A DNA stretch of 64,000 bases from contig CM055093.1 in the NCBI GenBank assembly GCA_029204225.1, positions 2,832,887-2,896,886 of the forward strand. The letters run 5' to 3'. The notes under the pieces are model-generated. The model worked only from the letters and a program-made list of their open reading frames with translations. It was not told the origin of the DNA and made no database searches. Source of the DNA: Diphasiastrum complanatum (taxonomy: Eukaryota > Streptophyta > Lycopodiopsida > Lycopodiales > Lycopodiaceae). Every line of letters starts with the position of its first letter. The stretch's first letter is position 1. Shown one piece after another: positions 1 through 11,612 of this stretch. The position numbers were made by a program, and so were the translations under genes.

Positions 1-59
1 CACCATCGCGATCTGATTCCTCCAAGAATTCCTTCACTTCGCTTACATTCCCTCTCTCT

Positions 60-330
60 CCTTTGGTCACATTTGCTCTCTCAGCACGTCGGTTGCCTGC
101 ACCCTCTCTCTAAGCATCGGTTACTTGCTCTCTCACTCTAAGCGTCGGTTACTTGCTCTCTCAGCACGTCGGTTACCTGCACTCTCTCTCTAAGTGTCGG
201 TTACTTGCTCTCTCTCTCTCTAACCGTCGGCTACTCTCGCTCTCTCTCTAAGTGTCGGCTACCTCCTCTCTCTCTCTAAATTCTGTCGGTTGAGATTTTC
301 CTTCTTTTTTCTCTCTCTAGTCGATCCCTT
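60..330. repeat. Imperfect tandem repeat, CT-rich with a GTCGGTTAC core
   Basis: About eight imperfect copies of a unit built from a CTCTCTCTAAG stretch followed by GTCGGYTACYTG. Unit length varies because the CT run expands and contracts. It lies in the probable leader of the gag-only LTR element that fills the first 4.3 kb, so it may be an untranslated-region minisatellite of that element. Confidence 0.7.
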
Positions 331-966
331 CTGTTGTCACAATTTTTTTATGACGAGCACCCAAATGCACCAAAAGAGCAGTCGATAAAAAAATTTGTTG
401 ACAATTTTTGGATTTTTGATGGTTCTTTCTATTCTTCTTTGAGCACAAGCATGTTTTGTGGATTCCAAAAATTTATTGAATTCAATTTTGATTCTTCTTT
501 AACCCCTTTTTACTAAGTTGTTAAATTCAATTTTGTTTTTTATTCTATAACTCCACATAACTTTTTAGTGTGAGCTCAGATCCCAGTGTTATAAAAACGC
601 AATGTGATTAGAAAGATGAGCCTGACACTGCTAAGTTATTAAAATTGTGTCATTATTACTTCTCAACTTTTTTCCTATTGAGTCAGTTTCTTTGTGTTTT
701 CATTAAAAAATTTCAAATCTTCATATCATCTCCGTTTTAAATCGGATTCAAACGCTGTAAAAAGCAAATTTGTTTGTGGTGACAGATTGAACACAACTGC
801 TACTTCATTTTAATTTGTTACACTTTCTATTCATAGCCACTTTATTCTTCGAGGACTTAGAATTGTTAAGTGAGTGGAGAAGAGCAATTTTACCAGCTTG
901 TAAAATACCATTCTAAATAAATCTCAGACGGTGAATTCATAGTTCACAAGTCTTCACTAGTCATTA
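331..966 (+). other. Leader region of the gag-only element; no gene seen
   Basis: AT-rich sequence before the gag-like frame. From about position 806 onward it is clearly similar to the reverse complement of the stretch ending near 18222, so the 5' leader belongs to the same dispersed element. A short open frame at 334-516 has no recognisable features. No 5' LTR or primer binding site is visible, so the element probably starts left of the window. Confidence 0.45.
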
Positions 967-2310
967 ATGATGGACCGTTATAGTCAAAACATTCAATTTC
1001 CATCTATTGATGAAATACAATCTGAAATTGTACGTTACAACCTTTATTTGACGGACAACCAAGTTCAATCAGCATTGATGATTGGTTGACTAAATTAGAA
1101 GCTTATTTCCGTCATCGCCATTATTCTAAAAAAGATAAAATCTATTTCGCTTCATCGTGCTTTCAAGGACAAGTTCAAGCATGGTGGGATACTCAAGCAC
1201 ATTCGGACACAAAGCTTTGGAATCAATTCAAAATTGCTTGCATCGATAGTATTACCAGATTTTATGAGAAATCATTCGAATATCTCAAACAAACTGGTTT
1301 TGTACAGCAAATTAATCAGCAATTTTTGGCATTGGTTCAGAAGACAAAATTTGAGTATAGAAAATGTTTGAACTACTATGTGGGTTTCCTTCAAACGCCT
1401 ATAAAGAATGTGCTTCAACCAACTCTTTCCAAATCCATTTATGCCGCTAGTTTTATGGAGTTGCGCAATATGATGGATCGTGCACTTGTTCTGGAGCACT
1501 TATCTACAAACCATATCAATGAATGGTGGAAAGTCACCGCTCAATGGAAACCTTATTATTACAACCAACGACTGTCTGAATATGTTAGTTCTACCTTTGA
1601 TGGAAGCATTCACTCTATTAATGTAGACAGTTGGCTAGAAGATTTGGGATATAACTTCTACTATAGTGGAGGATTTCCAAAGACGTGTTCAGTCATGGTG
1701 GAACATCGTTCACGACTTCCTTTTTGAGAACTGGTTAACTTTCAAAAGAGTTTGTAGACAGATCTTTAATCGATCTGACTTCATCCAACGGTGTTCTTTG
1801 GACCAGACAACTACAGTTGTTGAGTACAATAGAGAATTCCAACAACTGGTCCCAATATTCGATTATGGAGAAGTATATCTTGTACAATGCTATATATATG
1901 GCTTACAACCTCAATATCGGAGCATTGTAGAAAACTATCTACAAACTACTTCTCTCCAGCCTGGGTTCCGATTAAGGGAAACTATGGAATATGTTTTATA
2001 GTACAAGCAACAAGAACAAAGGCTTAAGTTGGAAATAAAGATGCAGATTCAGAAAGTGAGTGTATACACTAAAGCATCAGTGGATCGACAACTGCATGTG
2101 AATGAAAGAAAAAAAATCTCTGAAGATGAAGATGATCTCATCAATGAGTCTGATGAGCAAAGTGATAACGACGAAGCGGATGAGCAAAGCGAGGACAATG
2201 AGTTAGATGAGCAAAGCGACAATGAAAGTCAAGTCTCAGATCCAGATACAGCTGCAGGCAACAAAAGTCCAATTCAAGATTTTGATCAAGTTACAAAAAC
2301 AGATGGTTAA
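967..2310 (+). pseudogene. Retrotransposon gag-like protein with a duplicated gag domain, broken
   Basis: The first frame starts at ATG 967 and shifts near 1040 into the frame that carries gag hallmarks: FDGQPSSISIDDWLTKLEAYF, FASSCFQGQVQAWW and WNQFK. A second gag-like block follows with WLEDLGYNFYYSG (about 1631-1670), FQ.RVQSWWN and FKRVCRQIFNR (about 1675-1765), then the YNREFQQLVPIF stretch. Compared with the 16958-18222 copy, about 37 bases are missing near 1671, which breaks the frame. A TAG at 1999-2001 interrupts the second block. The end (about 2100-2250) is acidic with repeated DEQSDN-type runs. No zinc knuckle was seen. The WW and FK patterns are those of Retrotrans_gag capsids. 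The tandem duplication is what the sequence shows; that it was a single working polyprotein is inferred. Confidence 0.6.
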
Positions 2311-3760
2311 AATCAGGATTTAGACGAAAGTCAAGATTCATATCAAGATGTGAAGATAATTGAACATCCTTTTGAGTTTCACTTCGACCATCAAAGTTCG
2401 TAACTTGACCTACATCAATGCCTTAATTTGGTCAATGAACAAGCAACTATGGATCGTTAGATTGAGAATATTGCTATGCTTGAAGAAAGTCGATCAAGGC
2501 ATTCACCAAAATTTTAGATTGAGGACTATATGACACCGATATTCCATGATTTGAAATGGAGTGGTTATTATCAGGATCCGATCTACGAACCATGTCAAAT
2601 TGATGTGGGAGCTTTTGAGAATAATTTTATTTTTGACAATGATCTAAGGGAGTATGAGGTATTCAACATGGATACTGGTAGAAATGAAGAGATTTCATTA
2701 ATCCATGGAAATTTTACTTGTATCAATACTTTGGATTATTGTTCAACGCCTCATGGATCCATTAGTTAAGAGCTTCAATTGGCTTTTGTTGGAGAACCTT
2801 ACTCCTATGGATTCTCTAGAACTCAAATGGCATCACCTAATTCGCGTTTATATTTGAAAACTATGGACGTGAATAATGATTGAAAATGTTCTCTCAATCA
2901 ATCAACACTCTATTGGAAACTGAATTTTAAATATACCAGCATTCTATATCAGTTTCTTTGGAGAAGTTTGCATTGCTCGGTTGGTTCTAACAAAATGAAT
3001 ATTCAATTGAATAATGTCAACAATGATTGTTCATCAATGGATATTTGGAACAATCAAACCATCAAATCTCTAGTTCAACTTTGGGTATTTTCACTATTTG
3101 ATATTGATGCTTCAACAATTTATATGGGCAACTGCAAATTTAATATTTCGAGACAAGAGTCCATGTTTGAGGTCAATTAGGTCAAATATTCACAAACACC
3201 TATGAATGAGGTATTGACTCAATTTGAACAGTATGCCCAGAATTATGTTTCATCATACAATCGAGTTTCAATAATCATGCCGACTACTTCGCATAGAGCA
3301 TTTATATTTGAACAACAACTCCTGACTACCAGTGCTCATGGAAGAATTATAATGTTCTTCATCAAGTTGGTTAAACAACATGGATTGCCAAATATGGTAG
3401 AAGAGCCAGATGCAAGACAAAACCAAGAATCCAAGGGAATTAGATAAGCCTCCAAATTGGTATGATGTCGAGGAAGTAGTCAAAAGAGGATATTGCAGTG
3501 ACACACTCTGTCCATTCCATACAGATTGGTTGCCAACAAGCAATATGGTGCTTTATCAGACTCTTCTTCGACCATCAATTTTTCTCCATGGGAACAAGGA
3601 TTACAGTCTGAAGCTAACAAAACGACTTCAATTCGACAGCTTTGGATTTGTAAAGAGGCAATAATTATTTTTGGACGACACATCCTCAATCATGACTACT
3701 TAACCAAGGCGATCCAATTGATCAGACAAGCGTCTTCATTTTTTGGGACAAAAATGTTTA
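2311..3760 (+). other. Broken unknown frames between gag and 3' LTR
   Basis: Plus-strand open stretches (2530-2769, 2968-3180, 3202-3447, 3526-3765) separated by single stops read as remnants of one longer AT-rich coding region. I recognise no protease, RT, RNase H or integrase motif. This is the part of the element where pol would normally lie. Confidence 0.4.
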
Positions 3761-3771
3761 AGTAGGGGGAG
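3761..3771 (+). other. Polypurine tract
   Basis: AGTAGGGGGAG directly abuts the TG of the LTR, as expected for the plus-strand primer of an LTR retroelement. Confidence 0.7.
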
Positions 3772-4308
3772 TGTCATGTACTTTTAGTACATCAGTGCTT
3801 TTCAAGTCAATATAATATCCATTGTAAGCTTTGTAGGCCCAAAAGGAGCTATTAGCCTTAAGAACAACGTGGTTCCCTCTTTAGGCCCTCCAAAGTAATT
3901 AATAAGGATAATAGGCACGCAAGGGCCCAACGTAGCCTAAATAATACTTAACAAGGGCTAACTATCCCTCAAGATAGTTATGTTTAGTTAAGTAAGAGCA
4001 TTGTCTATACTTAGACAAGAGACATCATTTTGTGAATCTTTTGGCTCATTTGCAAGTGAGAGCTTCTAGCTTCCTTGTAAATGTGAGCCATAGAGATCCC
4101 CATTGCTAGGTCTCATGTACCCTATCCACATGAATCAATGCTCCATTTCCATTGATTGTACTATTTCTTTCATTGCTAATGTGATTCCATTGTGATCTCC
4201 ATGTTTCTAGCTTTCTAATGATATGCTATCTTGAATGCTGTGTACTTTTCTTGCTATTAGCTTTACTTTTTTTGTAATTGCTATTTGCTTGAGATTTGGA
4301 ACATGACA
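3772..4308 (+). repeat. LTR of the gag-only element
   Basis: Begins TGTCATGT and ends ACATGACA, a perfect 8-base terminal inverted repeat. It follows a polypurine tract and is followed after five bases by a primer-binding-site-like sequence. An LTR with a PPT on one side and a PBS on the other suggests tandem copies sharing an LTR, or recombination between copies. Confidence 0.7.
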
Positions 4309-4313
4309 TTTCT

Positions 4314-4327
4314 TGGTATCATAGCAT
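4314..4327 (+). other. Primer binding site-like sequence
   Basis: TGGTATCATAGCAT, a close variant of the TGGTATCAGAGC site complementary to initiator tRNA-Met that many plant LTR elements use. It lies five bases after the LTR end. Confidence 0.55.
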
Positions 4328-4394
4328 AGATCCATGATTCATGATGATTCTATGAGAATTCCATTAGATTTGATGAGTTTATTGTTTTTGTAGC

Positions 4395-4568
4395 TTTCTT
4401 TTTGCTAGAAACATGGAGATCTCAATGGAATCACATTAGCAATGAAAAGAAGAGTACAAAGCAATGTAAATGAGCATGGATTCATGTAGATAGGCCACAT
4501 GAGACCTAGCAATAGAGATCCCTATGGCTCACATTCACAAGGAAGCTAGAAGCTCTCACTTGAGAAGG
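4395..4568 (-). repeat. Inverted LTR fragment
   Basis: The reverse complement matches the middle of the LTR at about 4049-4226, including the stretches about ordinary words such as GAGAGCTTCTAGCTTCCTTG and GCTAATGTGATTCCATTG. The two arms lie about 170 bases apart and could form a hairpin in RNA. Confidence 0.65.
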
Positions 4569-4681
4569 TAGAATGGATTACAATGGGAGACGTGCTTACA
4601 TCCTATCCTCTCTACTCTCTTAGAAATCATTAACAACATGCAAGTAGAGAGAAGAAGCAAATGGAAAGCAAATACAAAATG

Positions 4682-4745
<64 letters not shown>

Positions 4746-5195
4746 AAGCAAGGATGTTCAAATCTCATTTGGGCATAATCTCCTCCTCCTATTGAACATG
4801 GAAATATGGTACAAAGGGTGCCTTTATATGGATGGGGAAGGCCCTTGCCCCTTTCTCCTATTGGTTAATTACAATGGCAAGGATCCTAATCCAAGCCTCC
4901 TAAACTAACACAAAATGAATCTAATGGTTCCTTAAGAAAGCACAAGGGCACTCACATGATTCATGTGAGTTCTAATTTGGGCCCTTTTAACTTTTTTATT
5001 AACAACTTGACTTAGGGCCTCTAATGTCATTTTAGAGTTTTAGGCCCCTAGTCACTTATTTCTAATTCTACAAGTTCTACAAAACCAAATTGCGTGCTCA
5101 TTGGGTTGGGCTTATACACGCAGGAAGCCATTGCCCTTGCACTTATTGCTCTACATGTACAGTGTACTGTGGTGGGGCCCACTAAGTGCCCAACA
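4569..5195 (-). repeat. LTR fragment, minus strand, ACACGCAGG family
   Basis: Read on the minus strand, it starts TGTTGGGCAC at 5195 and carries the conserved block CTTCCTGCGTGTATAAGCCC (about 5100-5130), shared with loci near 21011, 29041 and 35251. Like the 34545-35347 LTR it has a long microsatellite in its distal half. The lower boundary is uncertain; it abuts the inverted LTR fragment. Confidence 0.5.
4682..4741. repeat. (GA)n microsatellite
   Basis: About 30 uninterrupted GA units, inside what looks like the LTR fragment ending at 5195. Confidence 0.95.
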
Positions 5196-8100
5196 AAGCA
5201 TGTCCTCAGTTTTACAATATTGCACCTATCTATTTCAAATTTAGTACCATACATAACAAACTTTCCTCTTCTGTGTCCTTCACCTAACCCCACACAAATT
5301 TCTTTCAAGTGCTCAATAATAGACAACATCTCTAGGGAAGAATAAAATCTCCATGTACATATGCAATATGAGAATTTGCAACAATCTTGTTGAGGCTTGG
5401 TGCCTTGTATGTAAACTCTTCTCACTTTCTCTTCTTGGCCACCCATGTATTTTCCATGCTACTTGGTTGTAAGAGTATTTTTTCTTTGGCATCTCTTTTT
5501 GTAGCTCAAAGAGCAGTGACACTTTGCCTCTCTGTAACTCTTGCCTCAATAACCTTCAGTCTAATGTCAAGTGTAGAGCTCTCAAACTCAGCAAATTCAG
5601 ACAACATTGTATCTATGACTTGAACACGCAACTCACCTCTTTTGTGTCTCTCAAATATGGCATGCTCCTCTTTAGGATAAGAACCTTCTTTGAATTGAAA
5701 TTTCAGAACATAAGGTAGAGTAGCTCCTCTTCTGGTAGGGCGCCAACATACAAGCTTGCTACAGATTCGGTAGCCTGTTGATTTTTCCAAGTGGAGTTTG
5801 GATCAGCTTTTTTGTCTCTTTTCAGGTTGAGGAGGGTGCCCATCACAGATCTTCATGGGCAATTGGTAATCTCCCATTTGGTCAATTCATTGCCTCTCAA
5901 GAGATGATACTGCTCTGAATGGCATGGAGTGTTGCTTGTTTGAAACTTGATTCCAAATGAGGAGCACATGAGGCATGGATTGCAATGCATGATCTTTCTG
6001 GCACTACCGCATATATCTGTTAATATGCAAATGACTCGTATAATATTCAAATCAAATTATTTCTTAACAAATAGAGCACTAAAAATTTAATGAATGAAAT
6101 GAGTGCTTTTCAAGATAACATTGTACCTTCACAATTTTGTGGGTTGCGATATCTCATCTTATATTCCATTATGTACTCCTCCAATGGGCCATCATCACCA
6201 AAGTTGGACGTAGTTGGTGAAGCACATACTATTTAAAATGACATACAAATATGACATAATGAAATTAAATAAAAGAAAAAAAGACAAGCATACAAATGAG
6301 CTTTCACATAGACATGTTAAACCTACATCAGTTACATACTGAGCTCACATAGATAGCCACGACAAGTTTTGCTTGGACCACTAGATGTGTAAGCCATGTC
6401 TGTTTCACTACCCAAAGGTGAAAGTCCCTATCACCTTCGAAAATACCAAATTGAGCTCTCATTGGTCCTATTGCCATAACCAACCATGTATTTCGCAATT
6501 CATTTGCCACATTTGCACACCTCAACGAATGTAGCTTTTTGAGGCCCATAGAAAGACGAGTGCCCCCGACATCCATAGTTGTCACTCTTTCAAACCAAAC
6601 TTCTCAATTCCCAACAATTTTGACATCTTTGTTGACCATTTCATGACGAGACCACTTTGGGCATCTTTTAAGCTTTTTGCCTTTTTCAACTATCTCTCGT
6701 TGCCTCACACTTCTCCCACGCTTCAGCCAGATCTTTATTGATATCATTCTACCCAAAAACGATTCCATAAGTACATGGCATATCAAATATAATGCTGAAA
6801 CAAATCAAAATGCAATTAAAAAATAAAACAAGTACCATAAATAAAACCGTTGCCAACATGTAACGCGTTAGTGGATACCAAAGTGTGTTTCCCTTTTTTT
6901 TTTTTTTCTCCTACCCAAATCTTTTCAATTTCTTGCAACTCTTATTAGTAAAACGTTTTTGAAATATTTTGTATTGCACTCTGCTACTCGCCTAACATTG
7001 TATATTACGTGTATCTTAACTACCTCTGTCTCATTTAACAAGTATGATACTTATCATAATCTACATTGTTTTATTTGTAAAAAGCAAATGCATTGTCGTA
7101 TCATCTTATGAGATTGCTTACCAATTTATTCAGTTCATGGATGCAAGTATATGCATTGAACCCTCCTTTGTTGTTGGGTGGATGAATGAAGCTCTTGCTA
7201 GCACATGCTTGCTAATGTCCTCTAAAAAATTTTCAGGGATGGCCTCCATCCAACCTAGTAGTATGTGATTTCCATCCCAACATAACAACATGCAACCATG
7301 CAGATCTCAACCAAATCACCCCTTCTCCAATGGTACAAAGTGACAGTATAAAATTTCCCTTCCCCGTGACATACCCCTAATCTCTGAAGGCATGCTTTGA
7401 TTTCAAATATTGGTTTTTCACATTCCTAATTGTAGAATTTGATGCAATTCTACATGAAGTAATGAAGGGTGGTGGTGTGGATCTTGTCAATCTTAAATTA
7501 CTCATGGTAACTAATAGCATATCCACATGAAATGAAATTGGCACAATTCCAAAAATTTTAGGTGTTTTCTTTTTCCTTTCTTTTTTTACCTATCGTGGTT
7601 GTGGGGTCTTTTGTATGTTGCTCTTCCAATCGTGTGCTTGTATGTCATAGTTACGCATATTCTCTAATCCTGATTGGTCTTCTATAAATTATTCAGTGTC
7701 GATGACCTCTATATGATTAGAATATTTAGCAACTGCTTCGGTCACCTAAGTGGGATCTTCAACTTGTGATTGTAACTATGACATGAACACAAAACGGAAA
7801 CAATAAGAGAAGACAACGACAATGTTTACAATTATCATTTAAATATTTTTAACTTTAAAAAGGAAGAAAAACAAACCATTGTATGATCAATAATTGCACA
7901 ACTTGCACTTACTTCCATCCCAACTTTTTGTGCCATAGATTGTGTCAACACCGTACTACATACAAAACAAATATAAGGACAATTTTGTTCAAATACAAGT
8001 TCATGGATCTAGAATACATCTAGATTTTATATCTTGGAAAAGTCACTAATGAAGTCAAAAGTAGCTGAACTTTGGAAAAGTCTCTTTTAAACTGTGTTTT

Positions 8101-8528
8101 TGTGAAACTTTCATGATGCAACCAATTCTCTTACATGTCATATATATGTTTATCAGTAAAATGCAATATATGACGTTGTAAACCTAATTAATATCCTTGG
8201 TGCAAAAGGCAAAATGCAATAAACTTGAATGCAAGCCAAAATTTCACTCAAGAAATCTAATAACGTCCAAATAACAACAAAATTCATTTTCTGTTGACAA
8301 GACAACCAGACTTAGCTGATTGTGTATAACAATTTATCATGAAGTGATCCCCATTGCTCACATGTTTTTTATTGTTAAAAATTCTCTTTGAAGTGAAAGA
8401 CGTCCTAATTAGTAGTTCAACTACTATAGATTAGGCAAACGAGTTTTCTAGTGCATATTCATGAAGGCACAAACAGTAGAAATTAAAAAATGTTGCAAAA
8501 TTTTTTGGTCAGCTCGTTGGCTAGCCAG
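5196..8528. other. AT-rich region without a supported gene
   Basis: Minus-strand open stretches at 5313-5549, 5506-5790, 5853-6050, 6328-6585 and 6604-6786 have some protein-like composition and could be decayed exons or a transposon remnant. I see no family motif and no consistent splice sites. From about 6790 to 8528 the sequence is plain AT-rich intergenic DNA. Confidence 0.35.
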
Positions 8529-9229
8529 TGTGAAAGTACTGTACTTTAGGACCATAAATGGATCTACAAAAGATCCACAAGAGTGATTGGATGCTTGCTT
8601 AACAATCTATCAAAAAACTAGACACAAAAAAGTTGATCTAGATTGGCAATTTGACAAACAACAAGCATTAACAATCAAAAGCATTGATAAACATTGAAAT
8701 CCGAGCCCACACGTGTGTACTACAGGCTATAGTACGGAATTCAACCTGAGAAACAAGTAGAAATTGATTTGGTTTCATTTGGATCACAAAAACTCAATGT
8801 ACATAGTGAACTAGCTTGAGATTGTCAATGAGCTCCAAAAATTTTCTATCTTCTCACTATGGGAGCTTGGAATACATAGCAAATTAGACTCCCTTCTTGA
8901 AGTTAGGTGGATTTCCAGCATGTAATAAGGAAGTTAACTCACCCTTCTTGCCCTAAAATGAAACCCTAGCCTAGATCCTAGAGTTATGCTTGGTAGGTAG
9001 CTAGTTGGTCAAATTTTCACCTTAAACTTAGGTGTAGGTCCTATAAAGTAGGGATGAGCACCAAATAGACATGACCAACTCTCTTGACTTGACCTAAACT
9101 ACATTAGGATGGGTTTCCCATGTGGCATCATGGCCTCACATGTGTGGGACCCACTTGTGTACACAATTTACACTATTCTACATGGTTTTTGATCAAGCTA
9201 AATTTGCCAATTTTTGGCAATTCTTCACA
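8529..9229 (-). repeat. 3' LTR of a Ty1/copia element
   Basis: On the minus strand it starts TGTGAAGAATT at 9229 and ends CTTTCACA at 8529, giving inverted TGTGAA/TTCACA ends. It follows a purine-rich tract (rc of 9230-9240, GAGGAGGAG) and the copia coding remnant at 9441-10800, which fixes it as the 3' LTR. About 700 bases. Confidence 0.6.
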
Positions 9230-9240
9230 CTCCTCCTCAA
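9230..9240 (-). other. Polypurine tract of the copia element
   Basis: TTTGAGGAGGAG on the minus strand immediately upstream of the TG of the LTR. Confidence 0.6.
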
Positions 9241-9440
9241 ATTTAGCTTGATCTATTTACAACTCTCTTGATAGATGAATGAAAGCTTTTAGAAGTGTCT
9301 AAAAAATCCAGCTACAAACAAGGAACTTTTGAGACTCCAATAGAGAATGATGTCCATGAAGGATCTTTCACCACCTCTTAAAGGATCCCTTACAAGATGT
9401 TCCACAAATGTGTCTATATACATGTAGCACACTTTAAAAA

Positions 9441-10800
9441 CTATACATCATGCCAAGCCATGGATTCCAAGGCATTTTTTGCACTTGAAGATACATCAAT
9501 TAAACTATTAAGTGCATACATAGTGTTGCCAAAGACAACTTGCCTTGCTTGATCCATATGATTGAGCCTAGATGGCTCCATCTTAATACTCAAGGTTCTT
9601 CTTGGAGTCCTTGGGTCTTGAGCTTGCTCCTCCACTTGACTTGACTCCAAAAAATTAATGAATTGAATAAGGTGTTGATCCAAAGGTTCTTCTTCAAGTT
9701 TACAAATCTTCCACTCTTGAAAGATCACATTTTCACCATTGACAAATTTTTTGGTTGAAAACAAGTAGATTCTACAATCTCTACTTGAAGAGCAAAACAC
9801 GCAAATGATGTTTCATCTTTTATGACTCTATTCAAACTATTACAAAAATAGCTATCCAATGAAATTGCTTTATCAACAACAAATGTAGATTTCAAAGCAT
9901 CCCATTTCATTGTCTTGTCATACAAAGTAATAAACACCATGAATCTTAAAGGTAAGAAACAAGTCACCTCATGTCTACTAATACTTTCCAAAAAGTATTC
10001 AAAGATAGTAAACTCTCCAATGCTCACCACTCTTGCAAGATGCACACTTGAATGGACAATATGCATGCAATTTGATGACTCGGCCATTGTCATTGAGGAC
10101 TCCCTTGGAACTCTCATGCTTTGAGGCTGATCCTCAAGATCTTCCTCCTTTTGATGCTCCTCCTCAATGCAAGCAAGATCACACTTTGCCAAGAACTCCT
10201 CTTGAGTGATCTCCTCCTTTGCCAAGCTCATTCTTTCAAAAGCAACACTAGCTTCCAACTTAAACAATCTTCCATGTTTAAATCCCTTTGCAATGCAAAC
10301 ATCATTCTTCAAGATGAAGCAAACACCAAGCTTAAAGTGGACACCCAAACCACTTTCTAAGAGTAGACCAACACTAAGCATATTCTTGGTGATTAATGGT
10401 ACATAAAGGAAATTTTCTAAATCCATGCATTTTGAGGATTCTAGACACAAAGAGATGGTGCCAACACCATCTATCCTACACTCTTCATCATTTGCAGTAA
10501 AGACAAACGTTTTAGCATCATGAAAATAGTGTAAGGTTGAGAAAAAGTCCTTTTCACAAGACATGTGGGAGCTAGCCCCACTGTCGATCCACCAATTGTC
10601 TCTTGAATTGCTATTGCTTGTTGGTGAGGATGTAGATGCCATCAAGAATACATCTACTTCATCCTCCTCCTCCTCCTTTGCAAGGTTTCCTTGTTTGTCC
10701 TCCTCCACTTGTGCTCTTAGCCTCTTGTAGCATTCAGATGCATAATGCCCCTTCTTTCCACTGATATTCTTGTACTCCTTGACATGTCTTTTGTTGTCTT
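9441..10800 (-). pseudogene. Ty1/copia gag-pol remnant
   Basis: Read on the minus strand: a partial zinc knuckle GKKGHYASECYKR (about 10750), a charged linker, then the copia protease segment WWIDSGASSHMS (about 10560-10600) and the conserved NFLYVP, NMLSVG and GRLFKLE stretches that follow it. Downstream the frame is altered. Around 9720-9800 (second frame 9441-9800) there is a piece like the copia region after the integrase core (CRIYLFSTKK followed by VIFQEW). The integrase core, RT and RNase H are missing, so the element is internally deleted. The upstream zinc knuckle lacks its first two cysteines at the junction with the unrelated remnant beyond 10800. Confidence 0.65.
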
Positions 10801-11612
10801 CATGCAATACAAACAAGGGTGCTTTGAATTAGCTCCATGAGAGACGTTGAACATACACTTTAACGTCTTTAGATCTCCTGCCAAATGCCACTCTATGTTG
10901 AAATTGTTAATGCTTGGAATAGTAACTGGAACTCCCTCCATGTGACTTCTGATGATGGCAGGATATGATGTTCTACTAAATATCCATGAGAGAATGTCAT
11001 GGTCTTCTTTCAACACACTAGAAGAGAGACGAAATATTGTTGTATCATAAAATCAACATAAAATGATTATTCATATAGAAACTGCAATAAAGCAACTATA
11101 CCTGAAAAGCTGCCAACCATTAAAACTGAATGAACATTGAAGTTGATTCCTTGCCGGAGTTGTGAATTTGAAAGTGCTCCATTCATGTCTATAAGACTAA
11201 CTCTCTCCATGTTTTGTCTCTTTATAATTTCAGACTCATTCAATTTAAGGACAAGTACTAGCTTGTTATTCACACTCTCATTTGTAATACCATTAAATCC
11301 TATTATGAATGCTAGCAACTAATTAATACCAATAAAGAGATTGTTGGAATTGTCATAAGCTAGACATTCTCCTTTCAAACAATACACTTCATTGATATGA
11401 AATGGAATATCCACTATGTTTGGCATGCCCTGATTTAACGTCTTTTTAAAAAAAAAGATGCAATGGTCGTGGGATCGAAAGTTTTTTCCACTAACTTGTG
11501 CAAATGCTTCTTTTATCATCTTGAGCATTGTTGCATATGCTTCTCTACTAATACTAGAAAAATCACATGCCCCTTGAACTAATGTAATGTCCAATAATTT
11601 TCCCAACTTCAT
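10800..11612 (-). pseudogene. Remnant of an unfamiliar transposon-like protein
   Basis: Three minus-strand frames (11319-11612, 11067-11318, 10800-11016) read as one broken protein. The most distinctive part is HLAGDLKTLKCMFNVSHGA followed by HPCLYC (about 10830-10900): an acidic residue in a hydrophobic strand, then C-x2-C about 20 residues on. From memory this resembles uncharacterised, transposon-like proteins seen in some animals and fungi with an (F/H)L-x2-D-x-K-x-L...C-x2-C pattern. I could not check this. The C-terminal side is cut by the copia remnant. Confidence 0.35.

Larger units (their letters stand above)
1..4308 (+). mobile_element. Gag-only (TR-GAG/LARD-like) LTR retroelement, 3' part
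   Basis: Layout: repeat-rich leader, gag-like region (967-2310), a region of broken unknown frames (2311-3765), a polypurine tract (3761-3771) and an LTR (3772-4308). Between gag and the 3' LTR there is no protease, reverse transcriptase, RNase H or integrase signature in any frame I could read. That fits the non-autonomous gag-bearing LTR elements known from plants. A deletion derivative of an autonomous parent is the alternative. A second, inverted and truncated copy lies at 16958-18222. Confidence 0.55.

Noticed and set aside
5048-6786. A series of minus-strand frames that might form one multi-exon gene.
   Set aside because: No consistent splice-site phases or recognisable domains; the first part overlaps an LTR fragment.
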